NCBI RefSeq assembly: GCF_041729615.1
Contig: NZ_CP154874.1
Location: 1,431,001-1,495,000 of the forward strand
Direction: 5' to 3'
DNA: 64,000 nucleotides
From: Pseudomonas alcaligenes
Lineage (GTDB): Bacteria; Pseudomonadota; Gammaproteobacteria; Pseudomonadales; Pseudomonadaceae
Under the pieces are notes generated by a model that was not told where the DNA came from, did no database searches, and saw only the letters and a list, made by a program, of their open reading frames with translations. Made by a program: the position numbers and the translations under genes. Position 1 is the first letter of the stretch. Every line of letters starts with the position of its first letter. Positions 53,458 to 63,040 of this stretch are shown here, one piece after another.

Positions 53458-54000
53458 CTACCACAGTGCTCGCTGCCGCGCCGGCAGGTAGCCGCCCTCC
53501 AGCTCCAGTAGAGCCTGCTTGCGCGCCAGTCCGCCGGCGTAGCCGGTGAGGCTACCGTCGGCACCGATGATGCGGTGGCAGGGCACGATGATGGCGATCG
53601 GATTGACCGCATTGGCCCGGCCGATGGCGCGAGCCGAGGTCCTGCGCTCCAGGCGCTGGGCCAACGCACCGTAGGTCAGGGTAGTGCCGTAGGGCACCTC
53701 GCGCAGATGGCGCCAGGCTTCCTGTAGAAAGTCATTGCCCCTGGGTGCCAGCGATAGATCAAAAACTCGGCGCCGGCCGGCGAAATACTCCTGCAACTGA
53801 CTGGCAATCGGCGCCACGGCCTGCGAGTCATGCAACAACTCAACACCGCGCCAGCTGCTCAAAGACACCTGCTGCCATGGCTCGTCGAGGAACTCCAGGC
53901 ACTGCAGGGCGCCCTGCTCGTTCAGCAGGGCGATCATGTTGCCGAGTGGGGTTTCGATCAGGCCTCCATGTGCCGGAATCGGGTCTTTGCCTGGCCGCAT
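53458..54000 (-). CDS. ogt: Methylated-DNA--protein-cysteine methyltransferase
   Basis: A 180-residue suicide repair protein that removes alkyl groups from O6-methylguanine. The acceptor cysteine is C141 in IVPCHRIIGADGSLTGYAGG, preceded by the helix-turn-helix region YGTTLTYGALAQRLERRTSARAIGRANAVNP. The length fits the Ogt/MGMT class without an Ada domain. The ATG at 54000 has a GGAG site; the frame stays open upstream for 76 codons but that part looks non-coding. It is read away from ssrA. Confidence 0.88.
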   Translation of the reverse strand: MRPGKDPIPAHGGLIETPLGNMIALLNEQGALQCLEFLDEPWQQVSLSSWRGVELLHDSQAVAPIASQLQEYFAGRRRVFDLSLAPRGNDFLQEAWRHLREVPYGTTLTYGALAQRLERRTSARAIGRANAVNPIAIIVPCHRIIGADGSLTGYAGGLARKQALLELEGGYLPARQRALW

Positions 54001-54269
54001 GTCCACTCCGTCTCCCCCGTGCCCAGATGCACCCTCGATAGGAACTTGTACCCGTTCGACGTTACGACTGTCGAGGGAGGCCGGGCATGCCTCCACCGTC
54101 GATCTCGACTGGCCGAATGCGGCTCCCAGCTTCAGCGCTAACCACCCTGTCTCTGCAATGTCGACTGCCCCACAGAACGGCTGCCAGCCAGTATACGAAT
54201 TGAACAGTGTGGCGAATCGATCATCCAACCTTCAGGTAGCCTGCACCCGTGGAATATAAGGAGTATCCC

Positions 54270-54416
54270 ATGAAGAAGTACCTGTCCCCCCTTGCCCTCG
54301 CGGCACTGCTCACGCTCGGCGGCTGCAGCCTGCATTTACCGGGCATCGGCATCGATATCGGCGGCCATGGCGGCAGCTTCTGCCCGCCGGGGCAGGCGAA
54401 GAAAGGCAACTGCTAG
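54270..54416 (+). CDS. Small lipoprotein (48 residues)
   Basis: A very short gene with an excellent AAGGAG site 6 bases before ATG 54270. The product has a lipoprotein signal (MKKYLSPLALAALLTLGGC) with the lipobox LGGC and lipidation at C19. The mature part is glycine-rich (LPGIGIDIGGHGG) and ends FCPPGQAKKGNC, a tail I have seen in other small proteobacterial lipoproteins, without known function. It lies 69 bases before sdaA and is oriented the same way. Confidence 0.7.
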   Translation: MKKYLSPLALAALLTLGGCSLHLPGIGIDIGGHGGSFCPPGQAKKGNC

Positions 54417-54485
54417 TCGCTTCCCTGACCGACCGACAAGGCCATCCGGTGTAAGCTGCTGACTAATCAGTCACAGGAGCAGCGC

Positions 54486-55861
<1,376 letters not shown>

Positions 55862-55865
55862 GGCT

Positions 55866-57128
55866 TCAGTCGGGACGGAAGTCGGTCAGCAGGCGCAGGT
55901 AGGAGGTCAGGCTCTTGCCGCCGACCGTGCCCTGGTAGCCGTGGCTGTCGAACTGCGTGCTCTTGATCAGGTCGACGCGGTAGCGCGGGTTGCGCTCGTA
56001 GGTGCGGCCCAGGGTGCTGGTGACGCGGCTGTTGAACAGGTCGGCGCTGACGATGACGAACTCGCGCGGCTTGCGGCGGCCGTTGGCACCACTGTTGTTG
56101 GGGCTGCTGAAGATGTCGCCGGTGGCGGTCATCGCGCTGCTGTACTGTTCGCGGCCGCGCAGGCTGGTCTTGCCGGCGCCGATGACGAACTGGCCGCTCT
56201 GCGGGCGGAACTTGTCGCCGCTGGTCAGGTAGCTGGCCAGCACGTCGTACAGCGCCCAGCTGCTGCCGGTGCCGCGCTCGGCATTGCGCAGGTCGAAGAC
56301 GAACACGCCGCCGGTGCCGATCACTTCCATTTCTACCTGGCCCAGGCTGGGGTTGTCCTGCACCAGCAGGCCGGTGTTCTCGTCGACGCCATAGGCGAAG
56401 GGCACGCCGGTGTAGTCGGCCAGGCGCACGATGCGGCCCTGGCGCCCGCGCTCGCTGAAGTGGGTGTCGAGCAGGCCGTGGTTGAAGAAGCCGAAGCCGC
56501 CGTCCGGGTCGTAGGACAGGTCGTCACCGGAGGGCGTGGTGTAGGGGCCGTAGCGCAGAGCCTCGTAGCTCTCGCCGCCGGTGACCATGGGCCCGTCGAC
56601 CATGATCGCGGTGCCGGCGCTGGTGCCGGCCAGCACGGCGCCGGCGTTGTACTTGCTGCGGATCGCCGCCAGCGCCGGGGTGTCGGCGCGGCTGCTGGTC
56701 AGCAGGGTCTGCACCAGGCGCGACTGGTCGCCGCCACCGAAGAAGAACCCGGTCATGCCGTTGATCTGGTTGACCACGGTCGGGTTGCTGCTGTTGGCGA
56801 TGTTGTCCAGGTCGATGGGGATCCACTGCGCGTCCGCCGCGCCGTAGGTCTTCAGCAGATTGGCGTAGTACAGGCCATTGGCCTTGGAGTTGGCCGCGTT
56901 GGCGGTGCCGGCATCGGGGTCCTGGCTCTCGGGAATCGAGGCGGCGGTGATCACCCCGATCTTGGCCTGACCGCTACCGCCGGCCAGCTGGATGAAGCGT
57001 TGGTAGACCGCGGTGTTGTCGTCCTTGAGCCCGCCTCCCACCAGCAGCAGCGCTCCGGCCGCATGCCCCAGACCGGGGATCAGAGCCATGACCAGAACGG
57101 CATGGCGACACAGCTTGCTCAGTTTCAT
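55866..57128 (-). CDS. cphE: Secreted cyanophycinase, CphE type
   Basis: A 420-residue exported peptidase of family S51. It has a signal peptide ([23 protein letters not shown]). The nucleophile is in [10 protein letters not shown], the [11 protein letters not shown] loop and the [12 protein letters not shown] block keep the Asp/His and the three arginines that hold the beta-Asp-Arg backbone in cyanobacterial CphB. The extra C-terminal 130 residues and the length match the extracellular cyanophycinases of P. anguilliseptica and P. alcaligenes. It would degrade cyanophycin from lysed cyanobacteria to dipeptides. GGAGAA lies upstream of ATG 57128. It ends 4 bases from sdaA, convergently. Confidence 0.88.
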   Translation of the reverse strand: MKLSKLCRHAVLVMALIPGLGHAAGALLLVGGGLKDDNTAVYQRFIQLAGGSGQAKIGVITAASIPESQDPDAGTANAANSKANGLYYANLLKTYGAADAQWIPIDLDNIANSSNPTVVNQINGMTGFFFGGGDQSRLVQTLLTSSRADTPALAAIRSKYNAGAVLAGTSAGTAIMVDGPMVTGGESYEALRYGPYTTPSGDDLSYDPDGGFGFFNHGLLDTHFSERGRQGRIVRLADYTGVPFAYGVDENTGLLVQDNPSLGQVEMEVIGTGGVFVFDLRNAERGTGSSWALYDVLASYLTSGDKFRPQSGQFVIGAGKTSLRGREQYSSAMTATGDIFSSPNNSGANGRRKPREFVIVSADLFNSRVTSTLGRTYERNPRYRVDLIKSTQFDSHGYQGTVGGKSLTSYLRLLTDFRPD

Positions 57129-57204
57129 CTTCAGTTCTCCGTGGCTGCAGGTGCTGCAGCGTTGTTGTGGATGTAGTGCAACGGGTACTGCGAAAACGGG
57201 TGGA

Positions 57205-57966
57205 TCAATAAACGCTGAAACGCTGGAAGTAGCGGCGCTCGATACGGCGGTAGATGCCGTTGTCGAGAATCGCCACCAGGGCCTGGTCCAGGCTGCTACG
57301 CAGGGCATCGTCACCCTTGCGCACGGCGATGCCCTGCCCCTTGCCGAAAAACTTGGAGGCCCGCACGGCGTTGCCGACCCGCTCGAAGCCCTGCCCGCGC
57401 TCCGACTGGAGGAAGCCGAAATAGCCGGACACCGCGTCGTCCAGCACCAGGTCGACCTCGCCACGCTGCAGGGCCTGGTAGGTGTCGGCGGCACTGGCGT
57501 AGCGCAGGATGGGCACGTGCTCCTGGTAGCGCGCCGTGAGGAAGCGGTCGTAGGTGGTCTCGCGCTGCACGCCGACGCGTTTACCGCGCAGCCGGCGCGG
57601 GGTGATGATCACTTCGTTGATCGTCCCGGCGCGGGCGAAGAAGAAGGCCGGGGTCTGGGCGTACTTGCGGGTGAATTCGACCTGCTGCTGGCGCTCTTCG
57701 GTGATCGACATGGAGGCCAGGATCAGGTCGGTGCGCCCCTCCTGCAGGGCGGGAATCAGGTCGTCCCAGGCGAAGCGCTGCAGTTCGCAGTGGCGTTTCA
57801 TCTGCGTGCACAGGGCGTGGGCGATATCGACGTTGAAGCCCTTGAGGCGCCCCTGGGGGTCGACTTCCTCGAAAGGCGGGAACTGCCCCTCCATGGCGAT
57901 GCGCAGGGTTTCGGCCTGGGCCGCCAGCGGTAGCGACAGAAGCAACAACAACCAGCAGACTCGCAT
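57205..57966 (-). CDS. Periplasmic amino-acid-binding protein (ABC-type), copy 1
   Basis: A 253-residue exported solute-binding protein of the HisJ/ArtJ class (family 3). A signal peptide ends near AAQA. The core includes LRIAMEGQFPPFEEVDPQGRLKGFNVDIAHALC, the ILASMSITEERQQQVEFTRKY motif and GQGIAVRKGDDALRSSL. Ligand is probably arginine, a basic amino acid or a short peptide, given its place between a porin and a cyanophycinase. No permease or ATPase is adjacent, so it may share a transporter or act as a sensor ligand. Confidence 0.85.
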   Translation of the reverse strand: MRVCWLLLLLSLPLAAQAETLRIAMEGQFPPFEEVDPQGRLKGFNVDIAHALCTQMKRHCELQRFAWDDLIPALQEGRTDLILASMSITEERQQQVEFTRKYAQTPAFFFARAGTINEVIITPRRLRGKRVGVQRETTYDRFLTARYQEHVPILRYASAADTYQALQRGEVDLVLDDAVSGYFGFLQSERGQGFERVGNAVRASKFFGKGQGIAVRKGDDALRSSLDQALVAILDNGIYRRIERRYFQRFSVY

Positions 57967-58001
57967 ATTCCATACTCGCGCATGGCTCGGACTGCACAGG
58001 C

Positions 58002-58027
58002 AAAAAAAAGGCGCCGGGCCGGCGCCT
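58002..58027 (-). terminator. Terminator between the porin and binding-protein genes
   Basis: AGGCGCCG-GCC-CGGCGCCT on the minus strand is followed by eight T. It lies 137 bases after the porin gene and 36 before the start of the binding-protein gene, so the latter may have reduced readthrough or its own promoter. Confidence 0.8.
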
Positions 58028-58115
58028 CAAGGCCAAAGGAGCAATCAGAGCAGACCTTGAATCAAAGCTGCCGGCGCCCGCGCATGAGGTACGGGAGCCG
58101 ACGCCCTAGCGACGA

Positions 58116-58156
58116 CCCACGCCCTGCGGGACGTGGTTCGTTCCGCAGGGCGTGGG
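58116..58156. repeat. 14-bp perfect hairpin at the 3' end of the porin gene
   Basis: CCCACGCCCTGCGG (58116-58129) and CCGCAGGGCGTGGG (58143-58156) pair perfectly around a 13-base loop, 7 bases after the porin stop codon. No T-run follows, so it is more likely an mRNA-stabilising or REP-like element than a terminator. Confidence 0.6.
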
Positions 58157-58163
58157 CCGGCCA

Positions 58164-59459
58164 TCACAGGATGCTCAGCGGGTAGTCGACGATTACACGG
58201 AACTCGTGCAGGTCGCCTTCGCCCTGGTCATCGTTGGCATAGTGGAAAGCCTGGCGCAGACGGATCGACAGGTCCTTGGCCGGGCCTTCCTGGACCACGT
58301 ACTTGATGTCGATGTCGGTCTCGCTGTGCTCGCCGTCTTCGCCGTAGTAGCCGACGTAGCCACCGTTGACGTCGGCGTCGGTGCCGTCGATATCGCTGCC
58401 CTTGACGTAGGTGACCTTGGTAGTCAGGCCGGGGATGCCCAGGCCGGCCCAGTCATAGCCATAGCCGATACGCCAGGACTTCTCGTTGGGGGCGTTGAAG
58501 TCGGAGTACTGCATGGAGTTGGCGAGGAAGATCGAGTCGCCGCCGACGTAGTCGAACGGGGTGTCGCCGTTGACGCGCTGGTAGGCCAGCAGGATCGAGT
58601 GCGAACCCAGGCCGTAGGTGGCCGCCAGGCTGTAGGTGGTGTTGTCGATGTCACCCTGCAGGGCATCGCCGGTATCGGTGGTGCGGTACAGGTTCAGGTC
58701 GAAGTTCAGGCTCTGCCCTTCGCTGATGCCCAGGGTGTAGTTGAGGTTGCCGTAGTGCTGGTTCCAGGTGTCCTCGAAGCGCGAAGTGTAGAAGCCCAGG
58801 CTCAGGTCATCGTTGACGCTGTACCAGCCGCCGGCGAAGTCGAGGGTCTTGCCGATCTCGCCACTGCCGTAGTTGAGGTTCAGGTCCTCGTCGCTGTTGG
58901 TCGAGTTGCGGTTGTTGTAAGCGGTGAAGTGACCGGCCTCCAGGGACAGGCCATCGATCTCGCCGCTGGCGACGTGGAAGCCGGTGGCGGTTTCCGGCAG
59001 CAGGCGGCTGTGCGAGGTGGCGAATACCGGCGCCTCGGTGCGCATCTCGCCGTACTTCAGCACGGTCTCGGACACGCGCAGCTTGACCGCACCGCCGGCC
59101 TCGCCGTACTCGTCCTGCGGGCGCCCCTCGTCGCTGATCGGCAGCAGGCCGGTGCCGGTGCGGCCACGGCCGCTGTCCAGCTTGATGCCCATGTAGCCGT
59201 AGGCATCGGCACCGAAGCCGACGGTGCCCTGGGTGAAGCCGGAAGCGAACTCGGCCATCACGCCGTGCGCCCACTCCTCACGGTAGTTCTGGCCACCGGG
59301 GTTGTTCTTGAAGTCGCGCTGGAAGTAGTAGTTGCGGTTCAGCAGGTTCAGCTCGCTGTCCTCGACAAAGCCCTTGGCGTCGGCCTGGCCGGCCATGGCC
59401 AGCTGGGTGCTGGCGGCAGCGACCGCCAGTGCGAGACAGCTCAGTTTCACAAGATTCAT
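58164..59459 (-). CDS. OprD family outer-membrane porin
   Basis: A 431-residue outer-membrane barrel. A signal peptide ends near LAMA. The N-terminal KGFVEDSELNLLNRNYYFQRDFKNN and the loop GTGLLPISDEGRPQDEYGEAGGAVKLRVSETVLKYGEM are typical of the OprD family, whose members take up basic amino acids, dipeptides and carboxylates. The alternating strands end in FRVIVDYPLSIL. In this locus the likely cargo is beta-Asp-Arg or arginine released by the cyanophycinases; this is inferred from context only. Confidence 0.9.
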   Translation of the reverse strand: MNLVKLSCLALAVAAASTQLAMAGQADAKGFVEDSELNLLNRNYYFQRDFKNNPGGQNYREEWAHGVMAEFASGFTQGTVGFGADAYGYMGIKLDSGRGRTGTGLLPISDEGRPQDEYGEAGGAVKLRVSETVLKYGEMRTEAPVFATSHSRLLPETATGFHVASGEIDGLSLEAGHFTAYNNRNSTNSDEDLNLNYGSGEIGKTLDFAGGWYSVNDDLSLGFYTSRFEDTWNQHYGNLNYTLGISEGQSLNFDLNLYRTTDTGDALQGDIDNTTYSLAATYGLGSHSILLAYQRVNGDTPFDYVGGDSIFLANSMQYSDFNAPNEKSWRIGYGYDWAGLGIPGLTTKVTYVKGSDIDGTDADVNGGYVGYYGEDGEHSETDIDIKYVVQEGPAKDLSIRLRQAFHYANDDQGEGDLHEFRVIVDYPLSIL

Positions 59460-59519
59460 GCCTTACTCCGTTTTGGGTGTGTTGGCGGGCCTTTGCGGCC
59501 CTTTCTGGTTTTTGCCCGG

Positions 59520-59843
59520 TCAGACAAAGAGTTCCGGCGTCAGCACCGGTGGGCGCGCGCCCCTGTTGATCACCGCCTCCAGGCACAGGCGCGAGTCGCC
59601 GTCCGGCCAGCAGACGAAGTAGCCCGCACTCTTCTGCCGCTTCAGGCGAAAGCGCCATTCGCGTTCGGCGAGCCCGCCGACATCGCGCAGGTCGCGCTGC
59701 AGGTCGATCACCGCGTAGAAGCCGGCCGGCGTCTCGACCCGCTCCAGCACGCGGGCGCTCTCGCCGAACAGGGCCTCGGCTACCGGCGGGCGGTCCTGCA
59801 GCAGCTTGTCCAGGGCGAAGATCTCCAGGTGATTCAGTTGCAT
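59520..59843 (-). CDS. Uncharacterised 107-residue protein
   Basis: A small soluble protein (MQLNHLEIFALDKLLQDRPPVAEALFGESARVLERVETPAGFYAVIDLQR by position 1-50), without signal peptide or membrane segment. The middle has YAVIDLQRDLRDVGG and the end has DSRLCLEAVINRGARPPVLTPELF. I recognise no family. It sits between the SLH-cyanophycinase and porin genes on the same strand and so is probably part of the locus. Start chosen at ATG 59843 over a codon 21 bases upstream, as the latter lacks a site; certainty is low. Confidence 0.6.
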   Translation of the reverse strand: MQLNHLEIFALDKLLQDRPPVAEALFGESARVLERVETPAGFYAVIDLQRDLRDVGGLAEREWRFRLKRQKSAGYFVCWPDGDSRLCLEAVINRGARPPVLTPELFV

Positions 59844-59931
59844 GGGCACACTCTCGTTTGGCATTGCACGGGCATGGAGGTCCCGTTTCGCCCCGCCGTG
59901 ACGGGGCGATTTCCGCGTAATCCGGTAAGAC

Positions 59932-61743
59932 TCAGGTGGACTGGGCGAGGCCGATCAGGCGCGCCAGGCTGTAGGCCGCTTCCTCGCGGGTCAGCGGGCG
60001 CTCGGGCTCGAAGCGCCCACCGGCGGCCTCGATCCAGCCCTCGCCGACCAGCAGGGCGGCGGCCTCGGCCAGCGGCGCCGGCAGCCCGGCGGTATCGCTG
60101 AGGCTGGCCTGGCGCTGCAGCGGGGCGCGGCGGAAGCGCTCGACCAGCGCCTTGCAGGCCAGTGCCCACTCGCCCCGGCTGACCGCGCGTTCGCCATCGA
60201 AACGCCCCTCGGCCTGCAGCCAGCCGTTGGACACCGCCACCTCGACCTGCTCGCGCAGCGGGTGCGCGGCCGGCACGTCGGCCAGCTTCGGCAGCTGGTC
60301 CAGCACCGGCTCGGCGGCCAGGGTCATCTGCAGCGCGTTGGCCAGTTCGAAACGGGTCAGCGCGCGCTTGGGCTCGAAGCGGTTGGCCGCGTCGCTGGTC
60401 ATCAGGCCGCGGAAGGCCACCGCACGCACGGCGTCCGGCCAGCGGCTGGCGGCGGCGTCGCTCGGGCTGCTGCGCGCCGGGTCGCCGAGGAAGGCGTCCA
60501 CCGGGGCGATGTCCAGGCGCACGTTCTGCACCGTGTAGTTGGTCAGCGAATCGTGGAAGCGGCTGTGGGCCTGGAAGCCCGGCGCCTCGCTGAACACGAA
60601 GCGGTAGCCGTAGTGGTAGCCGTTGGCCGGGTTGTAGCGGGTCATCAGGCCAACCTGGCGGGTGGCGGTATTGTCGGCCAAGCCATAGAGCACCGCGCGC
60701 GAGACGGCGGAGACCGCCGACAGGTCGGTGAGCAGCTGGTTGCCCACCAGGTATTCGTTGCCGGCTTCGATTGCCGCCTTGCCTTCCGCCGGCTGGATAC
60801 GCCCGCTGTCCAGGTCGTAGCGGTCGCCCTGGCCGAGCATGGCCAGGCGCACGTTTTCCAGGCGCGTGCCATACAGGCCGAATTCCTTGCGCGCCTCGGC
60901 GGCGTCCATCACCGTCAGGTAGCCCTCGCCGAGCACCTGCAGCTGGCCGCCCGGCTGTACCCAGAGTGCGGTGTTGGTGTCCAGGCCGAAGCCGCGCGCC
61001 GGCTGCTGGCCGACCAGGTAGCTGGCCATGCGCGCGGCGCGGCCGGTGCTGGTTTCCTCGATCTGGTCGAAGTGCTGGTCGATGATACCGGCCTTGAACA
61101 GGCCCGCGCCCTTGAGCAGCGCCGTGCCACGCTGGTCGGCCCTGGCCGCCACGCCGAAGTCCAGGGTGTCCATCACCACGCCATAGGCGGTGGGCATGGT
61201 GGCGCCGAGAATGCTCGCCCCGGCACTGGTGCCGGCGACCACGCCGCCGCGGTCGAACACGCCACGCACCGCCTTGAGGGTCAGCGACTCGCTGCCGTCG
61301 GCGTTGTACAGGGCCCGGGCGATGCGCGCCTGGTCGCCACCGACGAACCACACGGCGCTGGCCTCGGCGAGCGGCTTGAGCACGGCCGCATCGTTCATGG
61401 TGCTCTGGTAGTTCTGCTTGTCGATGCCGACGATGCTGATGCGCTCGGCCGGCACGCCGAGGGCCTGCAGCTCGGCCTGGAAGCGCTTGCTCGAACCCAG
61501 GCTGCCGCTGGCCGTGGGCATGATGGCGATGCGCGCCTGCTGGCGGCCGCCGGCCAGTTCGATGAGCTTCTCGTAGACCTCGCTGTTGCTGGCCCGCAGC
61601 ATGCCGCCGACGGCCAGCAGGTGGCCTTCGGCCAGGACCGGCGCGGCATGGCCGGCCAGGATCAGGGCGGCGAGCAAGGCGCCGGATTTCGCGTGCATTC
61701 TCATGTTCTTGTTGCTCTTGTTCTGATGAATACGGGCTTTCAT
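59932..61743 (-). CDS. Cyanophycinase-like protein fused to S-layer homology repeats
   Basis: A 603-residue exported protein. The first 400 residues are a family S51 cyanophycinase-like domain with WFVGGDQARI and the nucleophile AGTSAGASIL. The following DQHF keeps Asp, Gln and His, but the DQHFxxRxRxxR block is replaced by DQHFDQIEETSTGRAAR, so two of the substrate-binding arginines of CphB are lost or moved. The last 180 residues hold three SLH-like repeats (RWPDAVRAVAFRGLM, LREQVEVAVSNGWLQ with FDGERAVSRGEWALA, and LAEAAALLVGEGWIE with FEPERPLTREEAAYSLARLIG). The longest start is 61743; ATG 61704 gives a standard signal peptide (MRMHAKSGALLAALILAGHA). First gene of the leftward operon. Confidence 0.85.
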   Translation of the reverse strand: MKARIHQNKSNKNMRMHAKSGALLAALILAGHAAPVLAEGHLLAVGGMLRASNSEVYEKLIELAGGRQQARIAIMPTASGSLGSSKRFQAELQALGVPAERISIVGIDKQNYQSTMNDAAVLKPLAEASAVWFVGGDQARIARALYNADGSESLTLKAVRGVFDRGGVVAGTSAGASILGATMPTAYGVVMDTLDFGVAARADQRGTALLKGAGLFKAGIIDQHFDQIEETSTGRAARMASYLVGQQPARGFGLDTNTALWVQPGGQLQVLGEGYLTVMDAAEARKEFGLYGTRLENVRLAMLGQGDRYDLDSGRIQPAEGKAAIEAGNEYLVGNQLLTDLSAVSAVSRAVLYGLADNTATRQVGLMTRYNPANGYHYGYRFVFSEAPGFQAHSRFHDSLTNYTVQNVRLDIAPVDAFLGDPARSSPSDAAASRWPDAVRAVAFRGLMTSDAANRFEPKRALTRFELANALQMTLAAEPVLDQLPKLADVPAAHPLREQVEVAVSNGWLQAEGRFDGERAVSRGEWALACKALVERFRRAPLQRQASLSDTAGLPAPLAEAAALLVGEGWIEAAGGRFEPERPLTREEAAYSLARLIGLAQST

Positions 61744-61781
61744 CGGCCGCTCAGGCGGCGCTCGATGTGATTTATTTTTTT

Positions 61782-61807
61782 CAAGAAATCATATTTTTGA
61801 AATCTTG
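61782..61807. promoter_or_regulatory. Operator-like 26-bp palindrome over the leftward promoter
   Basis: CAAGAAATCA and TGAAATCTTG are inverted (the outer five and inner three bases pair perfectly) around TATTTT. The palindrome covers the -10 box and most of the spacer of the leftward promoter, a classic repressor position. The RpiR-type regulator encoded at 63041 is the natural candidate. Confidence 0.6.
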
Positions 61808-61815
61808 TATATCAA
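61788..61815 (-). promoter_or_regulatory. Leftward promoter of the cyanophycinase operon
   Basis: On the minus strand TTGATA (61810-61815), a 16-base spacer and TATGAT (61788-61793). Transcription would begin about 38 bases before ATG 61743. Confidence 0.6.
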
Positions 61816-61922
61816 CCATTTTCGCTCGACAAGCCCTGAATCACCAGCCTTTCATAACCGTTCGATCAGATTTGCGGGCGCTTATCCGTCTAGCCAGCGC
61901 CTTGCACGCCGGCCAATCGCAT

Positions 61923-61939
61923 TGAAATATTTTTTTTCA
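61923..61939. promoter_or_regulatory. Second palindrome upstream of the rightward promoter
   Basis: TGAAATATTTTTTTTCA has 5-bp inverted ends (TGAAA / TTTCA) and lies 13 bases before the -35 box of the rightward promoter. It shares the TGAAA half-site with the first palindrome, suggesting the same regulator. Confidence 0.45.
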
Positions 61940-61952
61940 CCAAACAACACTG

Positions 61953-61981
61953 TTGACACAATTTTTTCTTGATCTTAGCTT
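61953..61981 (+). promoter_or_regulatory. Rightward promoter of the second binding-protein gene
   Basis: TTGACA (61953-61958), a 17-base spacer and TAGCTT (61976-61981). The -35 is perfect, the -10 weak. The leader to ATG 62141 would be about 150 bases. Confidence 0.5.
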
Positions 61982-62140
61982 TGCCGACACACAGCGCGTC
62001 ACCCCTTTCCTCATTTCGTAGCTGGGCCGCCCTACCGGGGTGGCCGCGACGGGGCCGGGGCCCACAAGGCCCTCGCCGCAACACCCGATCCAAGCGCCCG
62101 CCACGCGGCGGGCACCACCGCCCACCACAGGAGTTACAAG

Positions 62141-62914
62141 ATGAACAAGATCGCTCTGCTCGGCGCCCTGGCCCTGTCCGCCTGCGCCACCCTGGCCCAG
62201 GCCCAGGACACCCTGCGCATCGGCATCGAGGCGGCCTACCCGCCCTTCGCCTTCAAGACCCCGGAAGGCCAGATCAGCGGCTTCGACTACGACATCGGAA
62301 ATGCCCTGTGCGCCGAGATGCAGGTCAAGTGCGAATGGGTCGAGCAGGCCTTCGACGGCCTGATTCCCTCGCTCAAGGTGCGCAAGGTCGACGCGGTACT
62401 GTCGTCCATGTCGATCACCCCGGACCGCCTGAAGTCGGTCGACTTCACCAAGAAGTACTACCACACCCCGGGCAAGCTGGTGATGAAGGCCGGCAGCGAG
62501 GTCAAGGACCCGCTGGTCGACCTGAAAGGCAAGAAGGTCGGCGTGCAGCGCGCCTCCACCTATGACCGCTACGCCAGCGACCGCTTCGCCGATGCCGGTA
62601 TCGAAGTGGTGCGCTACGGCTCGCAGAACGAGGCCTTCCTCGACCTCGCTTCCGGCCGCATCGACGCCACCCTGGCCGACGTGGTGAACATCAGCGAAGG
62701 CTTCCTCAAGACCGACTCCGGCAAGGGCTTCGCCCTGGTCGGCCCGGACTTCAACGATCCCAAGTACTTTGGCAACGGCGCCGGCATCGCCGTGCGCAAG
62801 GGCGATAGCGCCACCGCCGACAAGTTCAGCGCGGCCATCGCCGCCCTGCGCGCCAACGGCAAGTACCAGGAAGTGCAAGGCAAGTACTTCGCCTACGACA
62901 TCTACGGTCAGTAA
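62141..62914 (+). CDS. Periplasmic basic-amino-acid-binding protein (ABC-type), copy 2
   Basis: A 257-residue family 3 solute-binding protein of the ArgT/HisJ class. The signal peptide ends near TLAQA. The core (LRIGIEAAYPPFAFKTPEGQISGFDYDIGNALCAEMQVKCEWVEQAFDGLIPSLKVRKVDAVLSSMSITPDR by region 25-95) contains the aromatic and acidic residues typical of lysine/arginine/ornithine binders. It is divergent from the cyanophycinase operon and precedes the RpiR regulator, so it is likely to be co-regulated with polymer breakdown. A good terminator follows, so no permease is in the same transcript. Confidence 0.9.
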   Translation: MNKIALLGALALSACATLAQAQDTLRIGIEAAYPPFAFKTPEGQISGFDYDIGNALCAEMQVKCEWVEQAFDGLIPSLKVRKVDAVLSSMSITPDRLKSVDFTKKYYHTPGKLVMKAGSEVKDPLVDLKGKKVGVQRASTYDRYASDRFADAGIEVVRYGSQNEAFLDLASGRIDATLADVVNISEGFLKTDSGKGFALVGPDFNDPKYFGNGAGIAVRKGDSATADKFSAAIAALRANGKYQEVQGKYFAYDIYGQ

Positions 62915-62929
62915 GCGCCTGCCGCCGAA

Positions 62930-62964
62930 GGGGGTATCCGCCAGCGTGCGGATACCCCCTTTTT
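62930..62964 (+). terminator. Terminator after the second binding-protein gene
   Basis: GGGGGTATCCGC and GCGGATACCCCC form a 12-bp perfect stem followed by TTTTT, 15 bases after the stop codon. Confidence 0.9.
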
Positions 62965-63040
62965 CATTGGGCCGCGCGCGGGGACTCGCGCCGCGCCCAT
63001 CGGATACACTGCAGCCCTTCTCCAGCAGGACGCACCTACC

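Larger units (their letters stand above)
61744..62140. other. Divergent control region of the cyanophycin locus
   Basis: A 397-bp region, AT-rich in its first 240 bases in contrast to its surroundings. It has two promoters pointing outwards and two palindromes of the TGAAA/TTTCA kind. No gene is seen in it; the right half (about 61985-62130) is GC-rich leader DNA of the binding-protein gene and ends with a GGAG site. Confidence 0.75.
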
